Shown here piece by piece: positions 30,949-38,735 of a DNA stretch of 38,994 nucleotides. How positions within the stretch are numbered: the first letter of the stretch is position 1; the number at the start of each line of letters is the position of its first letter. Source of the DNA: Solirubrobacterales bacterium. GTDB taxonomy: Bacteria; Actinomycetota; Thermoleophilia; Solirubrobacterales; 70-9. Where the stretch lies: assembly GCA_025964255.1 (NCBI GenBank), contig JAOPZF010000032.1, positions 1 through 38,994 on the forward strand, written 5' to 3'. Below the pieces are notes generated by a model, which did no database searches, was not told where the DNA came from, and saw only the letters and a list, made by a program, of their open reading frames with translations. Position numbers and translations under genes: made by a program.

Positions 30949-31920
30949 CTAAGTGATCGGCGGCGCTGCGGTCCCGGACGCGAGGGTGGCGCAGGAGAGG
31001 TAGTCGACGCCGGGCGCGAAGGGCCAGCGCCAGAGCGCGGTGGCGGTGGGGGACAGGCCGAGATCGGCGAGAGCGGCGCGGGGGTCGCTCTCATGCGGGC
31101 CGACTCCGCGGGCGGCGACGGTGAGGGCGACCTCGGGTCCTTGGCCGGCGTTGGCGGCGAGGATCTCCTCGAGCGCGACCGGCTGCTCGTGCCCGTCCCA
31201 CCAGGCGATCGGATCGTGGACGTGGACCACGCGTGGGGCGGAGGCGTGAAGGCGGGCGACGACGGCGCGTGTCAGCGGCGGCGCGTGTCGGATCAGGGTC
31301 TCGGCGCATCGGTCGGGGTCGACCCCCAAGTCGACCAGCGCGGGGTAGAGGAGCTGGCTGTAGAAGAGGTCGCCGACGACTAGGTCATATGGAGCGCCGG
31401 GTAGCGGCCGACCTTCTCCATCCGGTTCGGCAGCGAGATGCGGAAGGTCGGCCGCCTCGCTCGCGGCGGCGGCCAGGACGATCGCGTCGGCGCCGCCTTC
31501 GGTCACGTCGTGGCCGATCACCTCGACCTTCGCCCGCTCCGCTCGTCCGAGCCGCTGCCGAGCGCGCCTTGCCGCGAGGGGATCGAGGTCGATCAGCGTC
31601 ACCGACCCGGCGCTCCGGGCGATCCGCCGCATGGGCAGGTCGTCCCCGTTCCCGGCGCCGACGATCGCGACCCGCGCCCCGTCCTCGATCGGCGGCCCGA
31701 CGAAGTCCCAGAGCGAGTCGCGGGCCGGCCCCCAACGCCGCCGCCTCCCGAACCCAGCCTCCGCGTTCCGCCTCGCGTTCGCCACCCGACAAGGCGCCCG
31801 CAGCCGCAGCCGTTCCAATTCCTCGACAGCCCGCTGTTGATGGGCCGAAAACTCAAGCCCATCTGGAGTTTTCGGCCCATCAACATGGGGGGTGAGGAGG
31901 GAGGCGCGCAGGAGAGTCAC
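30949..31920 (-). CDS. SAM-dependent methyltransferase-like protein
   Basis: A 323-aa protein with a Rossmann-type SAM site: VAIVGAGNGDDLPMRRIARS (motif I), then VTLIDLDPLAARRARQRLG (acidic residue binding SAM ribose), VIGHDVTEGGADAIV and YDLVVGDLFYSQLL (motif IV-like). The C-terminal third is unlike common methyltransferases, so the substrate is unknown. The GTG at 31920 overlaps the CDF stop (GTGA, 31917-31920), suggesting coupling in the arsR-CDF operon. A 20-bp perfect inverted repeat lies within codons 13-30, where the encoded residues look unlike the rest. If that is an insertion, the original start could be further in (for example near VEELERL). Confidence 0.7.
   Translation of the reverse strand: MTLLRASLLTPHVDGPKTPDGLEFSAHQQRAVEELERLRLRAPCRVANARRNAEAGFGRRRRWGPARDSLWDFVGPPIEDGARVAIVGAGNGDDLPMRRIARSAGSVTLIDLDPLAARRARQRLGRAERAKVEVIGHDVTEGGADAIVLAAAASEAADLPHLAAEPDGEGRPLPGAPYDLVVGDLFYSQLLYPALVDLGVDPDRCAETLIRHAPPLTRAVVARLHASAPRVVHVHDPIAWWDGHEQPVALEEILAANAGQGPEVALTVAARGVGPHESDPRAALADLGLSPTATALWRWPFAPGVDYLSCATLASGTAAPPIT
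31835..31885. repeat. 20-bp perfect inverted repeat with 11-bp loop
   Basis: Arms 31835-31854 (TGTTGATGGGCCGAAAACTC) and 31866-31885 are exact reverse complements, separated by 11 bases. It begins 32 bases downstream of the CDF stop codon, within the 5' part of the methyltransferase frame. Its A-rich core (GAAAAC) differs from the local composition. Candidate terminator, attenuator hairpin or small palindromic insertion. Confidence 0.85.
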
Positions 31921-32648
31921 GGGAGTGGGGCGCCGGGGTCGGCGCGGACGGTCAGGTAGGACTGCCAGGTGATTCGCAGGATCACGATCGTCACGATCAT
32001 GCCGATCAGGGGGTCGGCGATCCCGACGCCGAGGGCGACGAAGATCGCGCTGGCGACGACGGCGAGGCTGACGAAGCCGTCGATGCGGGCGTGGTAGCCG
32101 TCGGCGACCAGCGCCGGGCTCTGCAGGCGCCGCCCGGCGCGCAGGCGGACGAATGCCGCCACCTCGTTGCCGAGGAAGCCGATCACGCCCGCCCCGGCCA
32201 GCGCCCAGAGATGGGTCAGGTGCTGGGGGTTGATCAGGCGGTCGACCGACTCGCCGAAGGCGACGCAGGCGCTGACGAAGATCGTCGCGACAACGAAGTA
32301 ACCGGCGTACTTCTCGGCCTTGAACGAACGCATCAGGAAGGCGGCGCCGAGCGGCACCGCGGTGAGCGCGTCGCCGACGTTGTGGATCAGGTCGGCGAGC
32401 AGCGCGATCGAGCCGCTGAGGATGAAGACGACGATCTGCGCCGCCGCCGTCGCGCCGAGCACCAGCAGGCTGATGAGGACCGCCCGGATCCCCTCGCGCG
32501 AGCGTTTGATCGAGGCGTCGATCAGCCCGTGGCTATGGCCGTGGTCGCTGCCGTGCGAGTGGCCGTGGTCGTGGTCGTGGGAATGCTCGTGCGAGTGGTC
32601 ATGCTCGTGTGACGCGCCGTGGTCGTGCGCGTGTCCGTGCGCGCTCAT
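31917..32648 (-). CDS. Cation diffusion facilitator (zinc exporter type)
   Basis: A 243-aa metal/proton antiporter. A His-rich N-terminus (residues 4-41, many HDH/HSH repeats) precedes six helices from about residue 55. The metal site has the two HxxxD motifs of zinc CDFs: HNVGD in helix II (near 89-93) and HARID in helix V (near 186-190). The usual C-terminal cytoplasmic domain is missing; the protein ends shortly after helix VI (YLTVRADPGAPLP). It overlaps arsR by ATGA (32645-32648), and the regulator carries a zinc site, so zinc-induced export is likely. Located in the cytoplasmic membrane. Confidence 0.9.
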   Translation of the reverse strand: MSAHGHAHDHGASHEHDHSHEHSHDHDHGHSHGSDHGHSHGLIDASIKRSREGIRAVLISLLVLGATAAAQIVVFILSGSIALLADLIHNVGDALTAVPLGAAFLMRSFKAEKYAGYFVVATIFVSACVAFGESVDRLINPQHLTHLWALAGAGVIGFLGNEVAAFVRLRAGRRLQSPALVADGYHARIDGFVSLAVVASAIFVALGVGIADPLIGMIVTIVILRITWQSYLTVRADPGAPLP

Positions 32649-33016
32649 CCGGCGACTGCGCCGTCGGCCCGGCGCACCTGCTCGACCAGCCCGAGCCGCA
32701 GGTGTTCGACGTGCGACATCGCCTGCTCGAGCAGCTGCGCGACGTGGTGGTCGTAGAGCGAGTAATTGACCCGCCGCCCGTCGCGCTCGCCGGTCACCAG
32801 CCCCAGGTGCCGCAGGATCCGCAACTGATGGGACACCGCCGAGCCGTCCATCCCGACCGCGGCGCTGATCTCGGTCACCGACGCCGGCCCCTCGTGCAGG
32901 CAGGCGAGGATCCGCAGCCGGCTCGCCGTCGCCAGCGCCTGCATCGTCTCGGCGACCTGCCGCGCCTGCGCGGGGTCGAGCAGCTCGCTCGGATCGGGGG
33001 TAGCGCCGTGGCTCAC
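32645..33016 (-). CDS. ArsR/SmtB-family zinc-sensing repressor
   Basis: A 123-aa winged-helix repressor. The HTH is SVTEISAAVGMDGSAVSHQLRIL (47-69), the wing GERDGRRVNYSLYD. Helix alpha-5 has Asp89, His91, His102 and His105 (DHHVAQLLEQAMSHVEH), exactly the D-x-H-x10-H-x2-H zinc/cobalt site of CzrA and SmtB. It should release DNA when zinc binds, turning on the overlapping CDF exporter. The GTG at 33016 follows TATTCT (33024-33029) by 7 nt, so the mRNA is leaderless. Its operator lies directly upstream. First gene of the arsR-CDF-methyltransferase operon. Confidence 0.92.
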   Translation of the reverse strand: MSHGATPDPSELLDPAQARQVAETMQALATASRLRILACLHEGPASVTEISAAVGMDGSAVSHQLRILRHLGLVTGERDGRRVNYSLYDHHVAQLLEQAMSHVEHLRLGLVEQVRRADGAVAG

Positions 33017-33023
33017 CCGACCG

Positions 33024-33046
33024 AGAATAGCTGAACAGATGTTCAG
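33024..33046 (-). promoter_or_regulatory. ArsR operator and -10 of the zinc operon
   Basis: CTGAACA (33031-33037) and TGTTCAG (33040-33046) form a 7-bp inverted repeat with a 2-base spacer, the TGAACA-NN-TGTTCA core of SmtB/CzrA operators. The -10 TATTCT occupies 33024-33029 on the minus strand, so the operator covers the promoter spacer, a layout that allows repression. The tetR stop (33050-33052) is only 4 bases away. Confidence 0.8.
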
Positions 33047-33049
33047 GCG

Positions 33050-33610
33050 TTACAGGTTCGGGACCTCGGCGCGGACCCCGGCGAGGATCTCCTCCGAGAG
33101 CTCGGCGTCGTCGATGGCGCGCGAGATCAGAACCGCGCCGACCATCGAGGTGACCGCGGCCATCGCCTTGCGCCGCGCGTCCTCGCCTCCGCCCAGAAGC
33201 CCTTCCATGTGAGCGATGTATTTCTCGACCTGGGCGCCGTAGGAGGCGCGGACCCGGGGGTCGGCGCGCGCCGCGTCGGCCCCGAGCGCGACCACGGTGC
33301 AGCCGGTGCCGGGAGCGTCGCGGTGTTTCTCCGAGACGTACTCCTCGAGGAATGCCGCGAGCGGATCGGCAGCTCCCTCGACCGCCTTGAAGAGGTCCGA
33401 CTGACCCTGCTCGATCGCCGCGTCGACCGCCTCGGCGACGAGGTCGTCACGGGAGTCGAAGTGCTTGTAGAAGCCGCCGTGGGTGAGGCCGGCCTCTTTC
33501 ATGATCTCGGCCACCCCGGGGCCGTCGATTCCTGATTCGCGGATCTTCCGCGCGGCGACCTCGACGATCCGCTGATGGTTCTTCTCTTTCTCACTCTGGG
33601 AATGGCCCAT
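33050..33610 (-). CDS. TetR-family regulator of the adjacent SDR
   Basis: A 186-aa repressor. The HTH reads HQRIVEVAARKIRESGIDG, then GVAEIMKEAGLTHGGFYKHFDSRDDLVAEA, the TetR signature with recognition helix THGGFYKHF. The C-terminal domain is helical with GCTVVALGADAARADPRVR, as in TetR_C_LmrA/YxaF-type proteins. The ATG at 33610 was chosen because TACACT (33617-33622) ends 6 nt upstream; the frame is open further up but that part overlaps both operators. It is divergent from the SDR at 33729 with two identical operators between them. Confidence 0.9.
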   Translation of the reverse strand: MGHSQSEKEKNHQRIVEVAARKIRESGIDGPGVAEIMKEAGLTHGGFYKHFDSRDDLVAEAVDAAIEQGQSDLFKAVEGAADPLAAFLEEYVSEKHRDAPGTGCTVVALGADAARADPRVRASYGAQVEKYIAHMEGLLGGGEDARRKAMAAVTSMVGAVLISRAIDDAELSEEILAGVRAEVPNL

Positions 33611-33622
33611 ACCTGCAGTGTA

Positions 33623-33638
33623 GATGATGCTCATCATC
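33623..33638. promoter_or_regulatory. TetR operator, copy 1
   Basis: GATGATG-CT-CATCATC, a perfect 7-bp inverted repeat with a 2-bp spacer. It abuts the tetR -10 (TACACT, minus strand 33617-33622), so occupancy would block tetR transcription. Confidence 0.75.
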
Positions 33639-33667
33639 TTCTCTGTTAGGATGTCGCACGTCATCCA

Positions 33668-33683
33668 GATGATGACCATCATC
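33668..33683. promoter_or_regulatory. TetR operator, copy 2
   Basis: GATGATG-AC-CATCATC, the same arms as copy 1, centre to centre 45 bp away (about four helical turns), so two dimers would sit on nearly the same face. It lies 45 bases before the SDR start codon, near the SDR promoter. Confidence 0.75.
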
Positions 33684-33728
33684 CAGACTGCGAAGGGCGC
33701 AGAGAGCGCCCACCATGGAGGTAGTGAA

Positions 33729-34457
33729 ATGAAGATCGAGGGAGCAACCGCACTGGTCACCGGTGCCAACCGCGGCATCGGCAAGGCGTTCGCCGAAGAG
33801 CTGCTGGCGCGAGGCGCGGCGAAGGTCTACGCCGGCGTCCGTGACGTCAGCACGGTCACCGACCCGCGCCTCGTCCCGATCCAGCTCGACGTCACCGTCC
33901 CCGAGCGGATCGCCGAGGTCGCGGCCGAGCTGACCGACGTCGACCTGGTCGTCAACAACGCGGGCACCGGCCGCCCGGCCCTGCCGCTCGCGGCGACCCT
34001 CGAGGACGCCCGCTACGAGCTCGAGCTCAACTACCTCTCGCTGATCTCGATGACCGAGGCCTTCGCCCCGGTCCTCGCCGTCAACGGTGGCGGCGCGATC
34101 GTCAACATGCTCTCGATCGTCTCCTGGGTCGCGGCGCCGAACCTCTCCACCTACTCAGCCTCGAAGGCCGCCGCCTGGTCCTACTCGAACTCCTCGCGAG
34201 TCCAGCTGAAAGGCCAGGACACCGAGGTCGTCGGCGTCCACGTCGGCTACGTCGACACCGACCTGATCGCCTCGTTCGAGGTCGACAAGATCCAGCCGCA
34301 GCTGGTCCCGGCAGCCGCCTTCGACGCGCTCGAGGCGGGCCAGCCCGAGGCGATCGTCGACGACTGGACCCGTCAGGTCAAAGCCGGCCTGAGCGACGAC
34401 CAGAACCTGATCTATCCGGGCGTCGAGGAGCAGTTCAACGCCGCCGTCGCCGGCTGA
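33729..34457 (+). CDS. Short-chain dehydrogenase/reductase under TetR control
   Basis: A 242-aa classical SDR. TGANRGIG (about 11-18) binds NAD(P), NNAGTG (about 77-82) is the NNAG motif, the catalytic Ser is in NMLSIVSW, and YSASK has the active Tyr and Lys. GVHVGYVDTDL follows, the substrate-loop pattern of this SDR group. GGAGG (33717-33721) lies 7 nt before the ATG, so this mRNA has a leader that includes an operator, unlike the divergent regulator's. The 3' end overlaps the opposing MFS gene by 46 bases. The substrate is unknown; a TetR-regulated reductase fits xenobiotic or aldehyde detoxification (inference). Confidence 0.9.
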   Translation: MKIEGATALVTGANRGIGKAFAEELLARGAAKVYAGVRDVSTVTDPRLVPIQLDVTVPERIAEVAAELTDVDLVVNNAGTGRPALPLAATLEDARYELELNYLSLISMTEAFAPVLAVNGGGAIVNMLSIVSWVAAPNLSTYSASKAAAWSYSNSSRVQLKGQDTEVVGVHVGYVDTDLIASFEVDKIQPQLVPAAAFDALEAGQPEAIVDDWTRQVKAGLSDDQNLIYPGVEEQFNAAVAG

Positions 34458-35794
34458 GCCTCGCGGCGGCCCGCCACCGTCAGCCCGAGCGCGACCAGCT
34501 CGAGCACGGCGATCAGGCCGATCGGCAGGTGGAGGGAGAGGCCGGTTCCCGCGGCCAGCAGGGTGCCGAGCAGGGCGACGCCGAGCGCGCCGCCCGCCTG
34601 GCGCGCCGCGTTCTGCACGCCGGCGGCGAGGCCGATCCGCTCGACCGGCGTGCCCTCCATCGCGAGCGCCGTCATCGCCTGCATGCACAGCGAGACGGCG
34701 GCGAAGGGGAGGGAGGCGAGGATCGTCACCGCCACCGAGTCGCCGCCGAAGACGGCCAGGACGGCGGCGCCGACGACGCCGGCGCTGAGGCTGACGATCA
34801 TCGCCCGCCACTCGCCCAGCCGGGCGATCATCCGCCCCGAGTTGAAGGCGATGACGCCGATCACCAGGGTCAGCGGTAGCAGCGCGAGGCCGGTGTCGAA
34901 GGGGGAGAGGCCGAGCTCCTCGTGGAAGAAGAGCGAGAGGCAGAAGAGGTTGCCGTAGAAGCAGAAGTTGTAGATGCCGCCGACGGTGACGACGGTCCGG
35001 AACTGGCGCCGGCGGAAGAGCTCGGGCGGGATCATCGGCAGGGCGACCAGGCGCTCCACCCGCCAGAAGCCGAGCGCCGCGAGGATTCCGAGCGCGAGCA
35101 GGGCCACGGTCTCGGGCGCGCCCCAGCCGAGCGAGCCGGCGAGGATGAAGCCGCCGCTCAACCCGCCGAGGGCGACGATGATCAGCGCCTGGCCGGGGAG
35201 GTCGAAGGGGTGGCGGTGGCGCGGCGTCTCGGTCACGTAGGCGAGCACCCCGGCCAGCGCCACGACGGCGATCGGCAGGTTGACGAGGAAGATCAGGCGC
35301 CAGCCGACGCTGTCGACGAGGGCGCCGCCGACCACCGGGCCGGCGGCGAGGCCGATCGAGGAGATGCCGCCCCAGGCGGCGAGCGCCCCGCGTCGCTCCG
35401 GACCGGCCGGGAACATGTGGGTGATCAGCGCCAGCGAACAGGGCATCAGCGCCGCCGCGCCGAGACCCTGCAAGGCGCGCGCCGCGATCAGCGCCCCGAT
35501 CGAGGGAGCCGCCGCGCAGGCCGCGCTGGCCACTCCGAAGAGCATCAGCCCGGCGACGAAGGCGACGCGCGAGCCGATCCGGTCGGCCAGCGCCCCGGCG
35601 CTGAGCAGGAAGGTGGCGAAGGCGATCGTGTAGCCGCTGACGATCCATTGGGCGGCGGAGAGCGAGCCGCCGAGGTCGGCGACGATCGGGCCGACGGCGA
35701 CGTTCACGATCGTCGTGTCGGTCGTGATCATCAGGAAGCCGAGGCAGATCGCAGCGAGGCCGAGCCGCCGCGCGCGGTCGTGCGGCACGGTCAC
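34412..35794 (-). CDS. DHA2-type MFS drug transporter
   Basis: A 460-aa, 14-helix major facilitator of the EmrB/QacA branch. TTDTTIVNVAVGPIVADLGG is the D1 region in helix 1, LADRIGSRVAF is motif A, GPVVGGALV is motif C. It probably exports drugs or toxic metabolites by proton antiport. Start: GTGs at 35800, 35794 and 35788 are in frame. TAGGAT (35801-35806) lies directly before 35800 and 6 nt before 35794, so 35794 fits a leaderless start. The 3' end overlaps the SDR gene tail by 46 bases in convergent orientation. Confidence 0.88.
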   Translation of the reverse strand: MTVPHDRARRLGLAAICLGFLMITTDTTIVNVAVGPIVADLGGSLSAAQWIVSGYTIAFATFLLSAGALADRIGSRVAFVAGLMLFGVASAACAAAPSIGALIAARALQGLGAAALMPCSLALITHMFPAGPERRGALAAWGGISSIGLAAGPVVGGALVDSVGWRLIFLVNLPIAVVALAGVLAYVTETPRHRHPFDLPGQALIIVALGGLSGGFILAGSLGWGAPETVALLALGILAALGFWRVERLVALPMIPPELFRRRQFRTVVTVGGIYNFCFYGNLFCLSLFFHEELGLSPFDTGLALLPLTLVIGVIAFNSGRMIARLGEWRAMIVSLSAGVVGAAVLAVFGGDSVAVTILASLPFAAVSLCMQAMTALAMEGTPVERIGLAAGVQNAARQAGGALGVALLGTLLAAGTGLSLHLPIGLIAVLELVALGLTVAGRREAQPATAALNCSSTPG

Positions 35795-35800
35795 CGCCAC

Positions 35801-35810
35801 ATCCTAAGAT
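35801..35810. promoter_or_regulatory. Two overlapping divergent -10 elements
   Basis: ATCCTAAGAT reads TAAGAT on the plus strand (35805-35810, 7 nt before the ATG at 35818) and TAGGAT on the minus strand (35801-35806, 6 nt before the GTG at 35794). The two -10 hexamers share two bases, so both promoters cannot be occupied at once. Confidence 0.55.
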
Positions 35811-35817
35811 TTGAGCC

Positions 35818-36066
35818 ATGCGCGCCCGCTTCGGCAAGCCGACCACCCTGGGCTACGTCGTCCTCGGGATCTCTGCGATCCTCATCGTCGGGATCGTCGT
35901 CGGCGTGATCATCGGCGGCGGGACCGGCTTCACGATTGACGCTATCGGCGGCCTCCTCCTCGTCATCTTCATCTTTCTCATGGTCGGGGGGAACACCCCG
36001 CGCGGGCCCAGGGACGATCCGCGCGACCACGGGCAGCAGCCCCCCGGCCCGACCGGCCTGCACTGA
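35818..36066 (+). CDS. Small two-helix membrane protein
   Basis: An 82-aa protein with a basic start (MRARFGKP), helices at about residues 11-33 (LGYVVLGISAILIVGIVVGV) and 41-57 (AIGGLLLVIFIFLMVGG), and a hydrophilic Pro/Asp-rich tail. It resembles small actinobacterial membrane proteins of unknown function. TAAGAT ends 7 nt before the ATG, and the promoter overlaps that of the divergent MFS pump, so the two may be reciprocally expressed. No family recognised. Confidence 0.65.
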   Translation: MRARFGKPTTLGYVVLGISAILIVGIVVGVIIGGGTGFTIDAIGGLLLVIFIFLMVGGNTPRGPRDDPRDHGQQPPGPTGLH

Positions 36067-36136
36067 GGGCGCTCGCTCCCGCGCCGTGTGACGCATCCGA
36101 TGGAGTCGGAGCGCCGCGCCGCGTAATTTCAAGGCG

Positions 36137-37366
36137 ATGCCCGACGCCGCCACGAAGCCGGTCCCCCGCAAACTCGTCGCGCTGCTCGCGATCGGCTGCG
36201 GGGTCACCGTCGCCAACCTCTATTACGCGCAGCCGCTGCTCGACGCGATCGCCTCGCAATTCAACGTCTCCGATGGCACCGCCGGGCTGCTGGTCACGGT
36301 CTCCCAGGTCTGTTACGGGCTCGGGCTCGTCCTCCTCGCCCCGCTCAGCGACCTCGTCGATCGCCGCAAGCTCGTCGCCGTCCTGCTGGCGATCAGCTGC
36401 CTCGCCTCGGCGGGTGCCGCCGCGGCACCGCAGTTCGCGGTCCTCGGGTTGGCGATCGGCATCGCCTCGGCGACCTCGGTCGTCGCCCAGGTCCTCGTCC
36501 CCTTCGCCAGCACGCTCGCTCCGGAGAAAGAACGCGGTGCGGTCGTCGGCATGGTGATGAGCGGCCTGCTGACCGGGGTCCTGCTCGCCCGCACCCTCTC
36601 CGGGCTGGTCGCCGGGGTCGCCGGCTGGCGCACCGTCTTCGCCCTCGCCGCGGTCGCCATGGCGGTGCTCGCGGTCGCCCTCTGGCGGGCGCTGCCGGAG
36701 CGCCGCCGCTCGACCTCGCTCGGCTACGGCGCCCTGCTCGGCAGCATCGCCGCGCTGATCCGTCGCGAGCCACTGCTGCGCCGGCGAATGGTCTTCGGCG
36801 CCTGCGGCTATGCCGGCTTCAGCCTGGTCTGGACGACGATCACCTTCCTGCTCTCCGTCCCGCCCTTCAACTACGGCGAGACGGAGATCGGCCTCTTCGG
36901 CCTGGCCGGCCTCGCCGCGGCGATCGCGGCGATGCGCTTCGGCCGCCTCCACGACCGCGGCCTCGGGCGGATCGCGACCGGCGGCGTGCTCCTTTCGATC
37001 ATCCTCGCCTGGCCGGTCTTTTACCTCGGCCGCCACAGCGTCCCGGCGATCCTTCTCGGCCTGGTGATGCTCGACTTCGGCGTGCAGGGACAGAACGTGC
37101 TCAGCCAGGGGGCGATCTACTCGCTCGGCAAGGAGACCACCGGTCGCGTCACCACCGCCTACGTCACCTCCAACTTCACCGGCGGCGCGATCGGCTCGGC
37201 GGCGGGCTCGATCGCCTGGATCGCGGGCGGCTGGCTGCCGGTCTGCTGCGTCGGCTTCGCTTTCGCCGCGACCGCGATGCTGGCCTGGCTGACCGAGCCG
37301 CGCCCGCGGGCGGATCGTCGCAGGCGCCGACCGTTCGCCGCCGCCCCCGCCTCGGTCGAGAACTGA
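36137..37366 (+). CDS. MFS transporter (12 helices)
   Basis: A 409-aa transporter. NLYYAQPLLDAIASQF in helix 1 and LLAPLSDLVDRRKL (motif A: G/A-x3-D-x2-D/R-R-K) are typical of the YgaY/NepI/CmlA-like drug:proton antiporters (DHA1-like). GVLLARTLSGLVAGVAGWR matches the helix-5 motif C region. The charged C-terminus (PRPRADRRRRRP) is cytoplasmic. TAATTT (36124-36129) ends 7 nt before the ATG, so it is leaderless. It converges on the LPG-synthase-like gene with a 22-base gap. The substrate is unknown. Confidence 0.88.
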   Translation: MPDAATKPVPRKLVALLAIGCGVTVANLYYAQPLLDAIASQFNVSDGTAGLLVTVSQVCYGLGLVLLAPLSDLVDRRKLVAVLLAISCLASAGAAAAPQFAVLGLAIGIASATSVVAQVLVPFASTLAPEKERGAVVGMVMSGLLTGVLLARTLSGLVAGVAGWRTVFALAAVAMAVLAVALWRALPERRRSTSLGYGALLGSIAALIRREPLLRRRMVFGACGYAGFSLVWTTITFLLSVPPFNYGETEIGLFGLAGLAAAIAAMRFGRLHDRGLGRIATGGVLLSIILAWPVFYLGRHSVPAILLGLVMLDFGVQGQNVLSQGAIYSLGKETTGRVTTAYVTSNFTGGAIGSAAGSIAWIAGGWLPVCCVGFAFAATAMLAWLTEPRPRADRRRRRPFAAAPASVEN

Positions 37367-37388
37367 CCGACGGCCGGGCCGACGCGCG

Positions 37389-38573
37389 TCAGTCCTCGGA
37401 GCGGACGGCCTCGCCGACGTAGGGAGACATCGGGACCGAGGGGGCGGCGAGATCGGGCCTGGCGCCGTCGGTGAGGGCTTTGGGTGCCGCGTCCTCGGCC
37501 TCCTCGAGCACCTCCGGCGCCTCCTCGACGGCGTCCTCGAGCACCCCCTCGTGGCGGTGCCGGCTCATGTCGGCGAGCCCGAGGGCGCCGAGCAGGAAGG
37601 GCACGCCGGCGTGGAAGACGCGGTAGAGCAGGATGCCGCCGACGGCGAGGCTGAGCGGCGCGCCGAAGAGGGTGAAGGCGCCGACCAGGCCGCCCTCGGC
37701 GCTGCCGGGGATCGGCACGATCGCTCCGGCGTGGCCGATCGTGTAGGCGAGGACGAACAGGCCGAGCGCCGGCCCGCCGCCGCCGAGTGCCTCGAAAGCG
37801 GCGCCCATCGAGGCGACATCGAAGGCGTAGTAGCCGACCGCGCCGAGGATGAGGAGCATTTCGCGCTTGCCGATGACGAGCTCGACGCTGGTGTCGACCG
37901 CCTCGCGAAGCCAGGCTTGGGCGGCAGCGGCGCCGTGACGGATCTTGCCGCCGCGCGTGCCGTCGATCTGGGGCAGGGCGCGGGGAACGAAGATCACCGC
38001 GGCGACGATCACCGCGGCGATCGCCGCCGGGACCAGGGTGCCGGCGAGCGAGGCGTTGCCGGGCAGGACGCCGATCGCCTCCAGCGCCCCGAAGGTGACG
38101 AGGGCGAAGCCGCTGACCGCGCTGGTGACGAGGAAGAGGACCGCCGAGCGGCTGACCGCGAACCCGGTCGGGATGCCGGAGCGGATCAGGATCACGGCGC
38201 CGAGCGCGAGGCCGCCGCTGCCGCCGCTGGGGAGGAAGACGTTGGCGCTCTCCTCGACCACGCCGACGTCGAAGGACTCGCGCCAGCCGAGCCGGCGGTC
38301 GAAGGCGCCGCGTAAGGCGACGACGAAGCTCAGCACCGAGAGCAGCTGGAGGACGAAGGTGGCGACGACCCAGCCGGGATCGGTGTCGGCGAAGCGGTTG
38401 CGGATCGGTTCCAGGAACGGGACCCAGATGACGGCCGCGGCGGCCAGCACGGCGAGCCCGGCGGCAAGCGTGCCGTTGACGAGGATCGTGTGGCTGTCGG
38501 GCGCCTTTTTGCGCGCCGCGTCGGCCTCCTCGGTGCAGTCACGACGGCGCGTCGGCTCTACGAACTGGAGCAC
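37389..38573 (-). CDS. Lysylphosphatidylglycerol synthase-like membrane protein (UPF0104)
   Basis: A 394-aa protein with about eight helices, belonging to the LPG_synthase_TM/AglD-like (UPF0104) group. Signatures: FLPSGGSGGLALGAVILIRSG after helix 3 (like LPSx2G) and VPIPGSAEGGLVGAFTLFG late in the protein. The group includes flippase/transferase domains for lipid-linked groups, but the soluble lysyl-transferase domain of MprF is absent, so a flippase or lipid-modifying role is open. The C-terminal acidic tail (EEAPEVLEEAEDAAP) is cytoplasmic. GTG at 38573 has AAAGGA 7 nt upstream. First gene from the right edge; no operon partner visible. Confidence 0.82.
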   Translation of the reverse strand: MLQFVEPTRRRDCTEEADAARKKAPDSHTILVNGTLAAGLAVLAAAAVIWVPFLEPIRNRFADTDPGWVVATFVLQLLSVLSFVVALRGAFDRRLGWRESFDVGVVEESANVFLPSGGSGGLALGAVILIRSGIPTGFAVSRSAVLFLVTSAVSGFALVTFGALEAIGVLPGNASLAGTLVPAAIAAVIVAAVIFVPRALPQIDGTRGGKIRHGAAAAQAWLREAVDTSVELVIGKREMLLILGAVGYYAFDVASMGAAFEALGGGGPALGLFVLAYTIGHAGAIVPIPGSAEGGLVGAFTLFGAPLSLAVGGILLYRVFHAGVPFLLGALGLADMSRHRHEGVLEDAVEEAPEVLEEAEDAAPKALTDGARPDLAAPSVPMSPYVGEAVRSED

Positions 38574-38735
38574 CCGTAGATCCTTTCCACGCCAATCATT
38601 TATCTAACCTTAACGACCCGCCAGGCCGGATGAGGAGACACCCTCCGTTTAGGGGTGACCTAGCCGCCGGATCGGGGGGGGTGTAGACAGAACAACATGG
38701 GCCGCGGAAGCTGGCGCCCGGAGCTGAAAGGGACG

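Noticed and set aside
33033-33044. GAACAGATGTTC as a LexA box
   Set aside because: The extended CTGAACA-NN-TGTTCAG and the adjacent ArsR zinc sensor make an ArsR operator much more likely.
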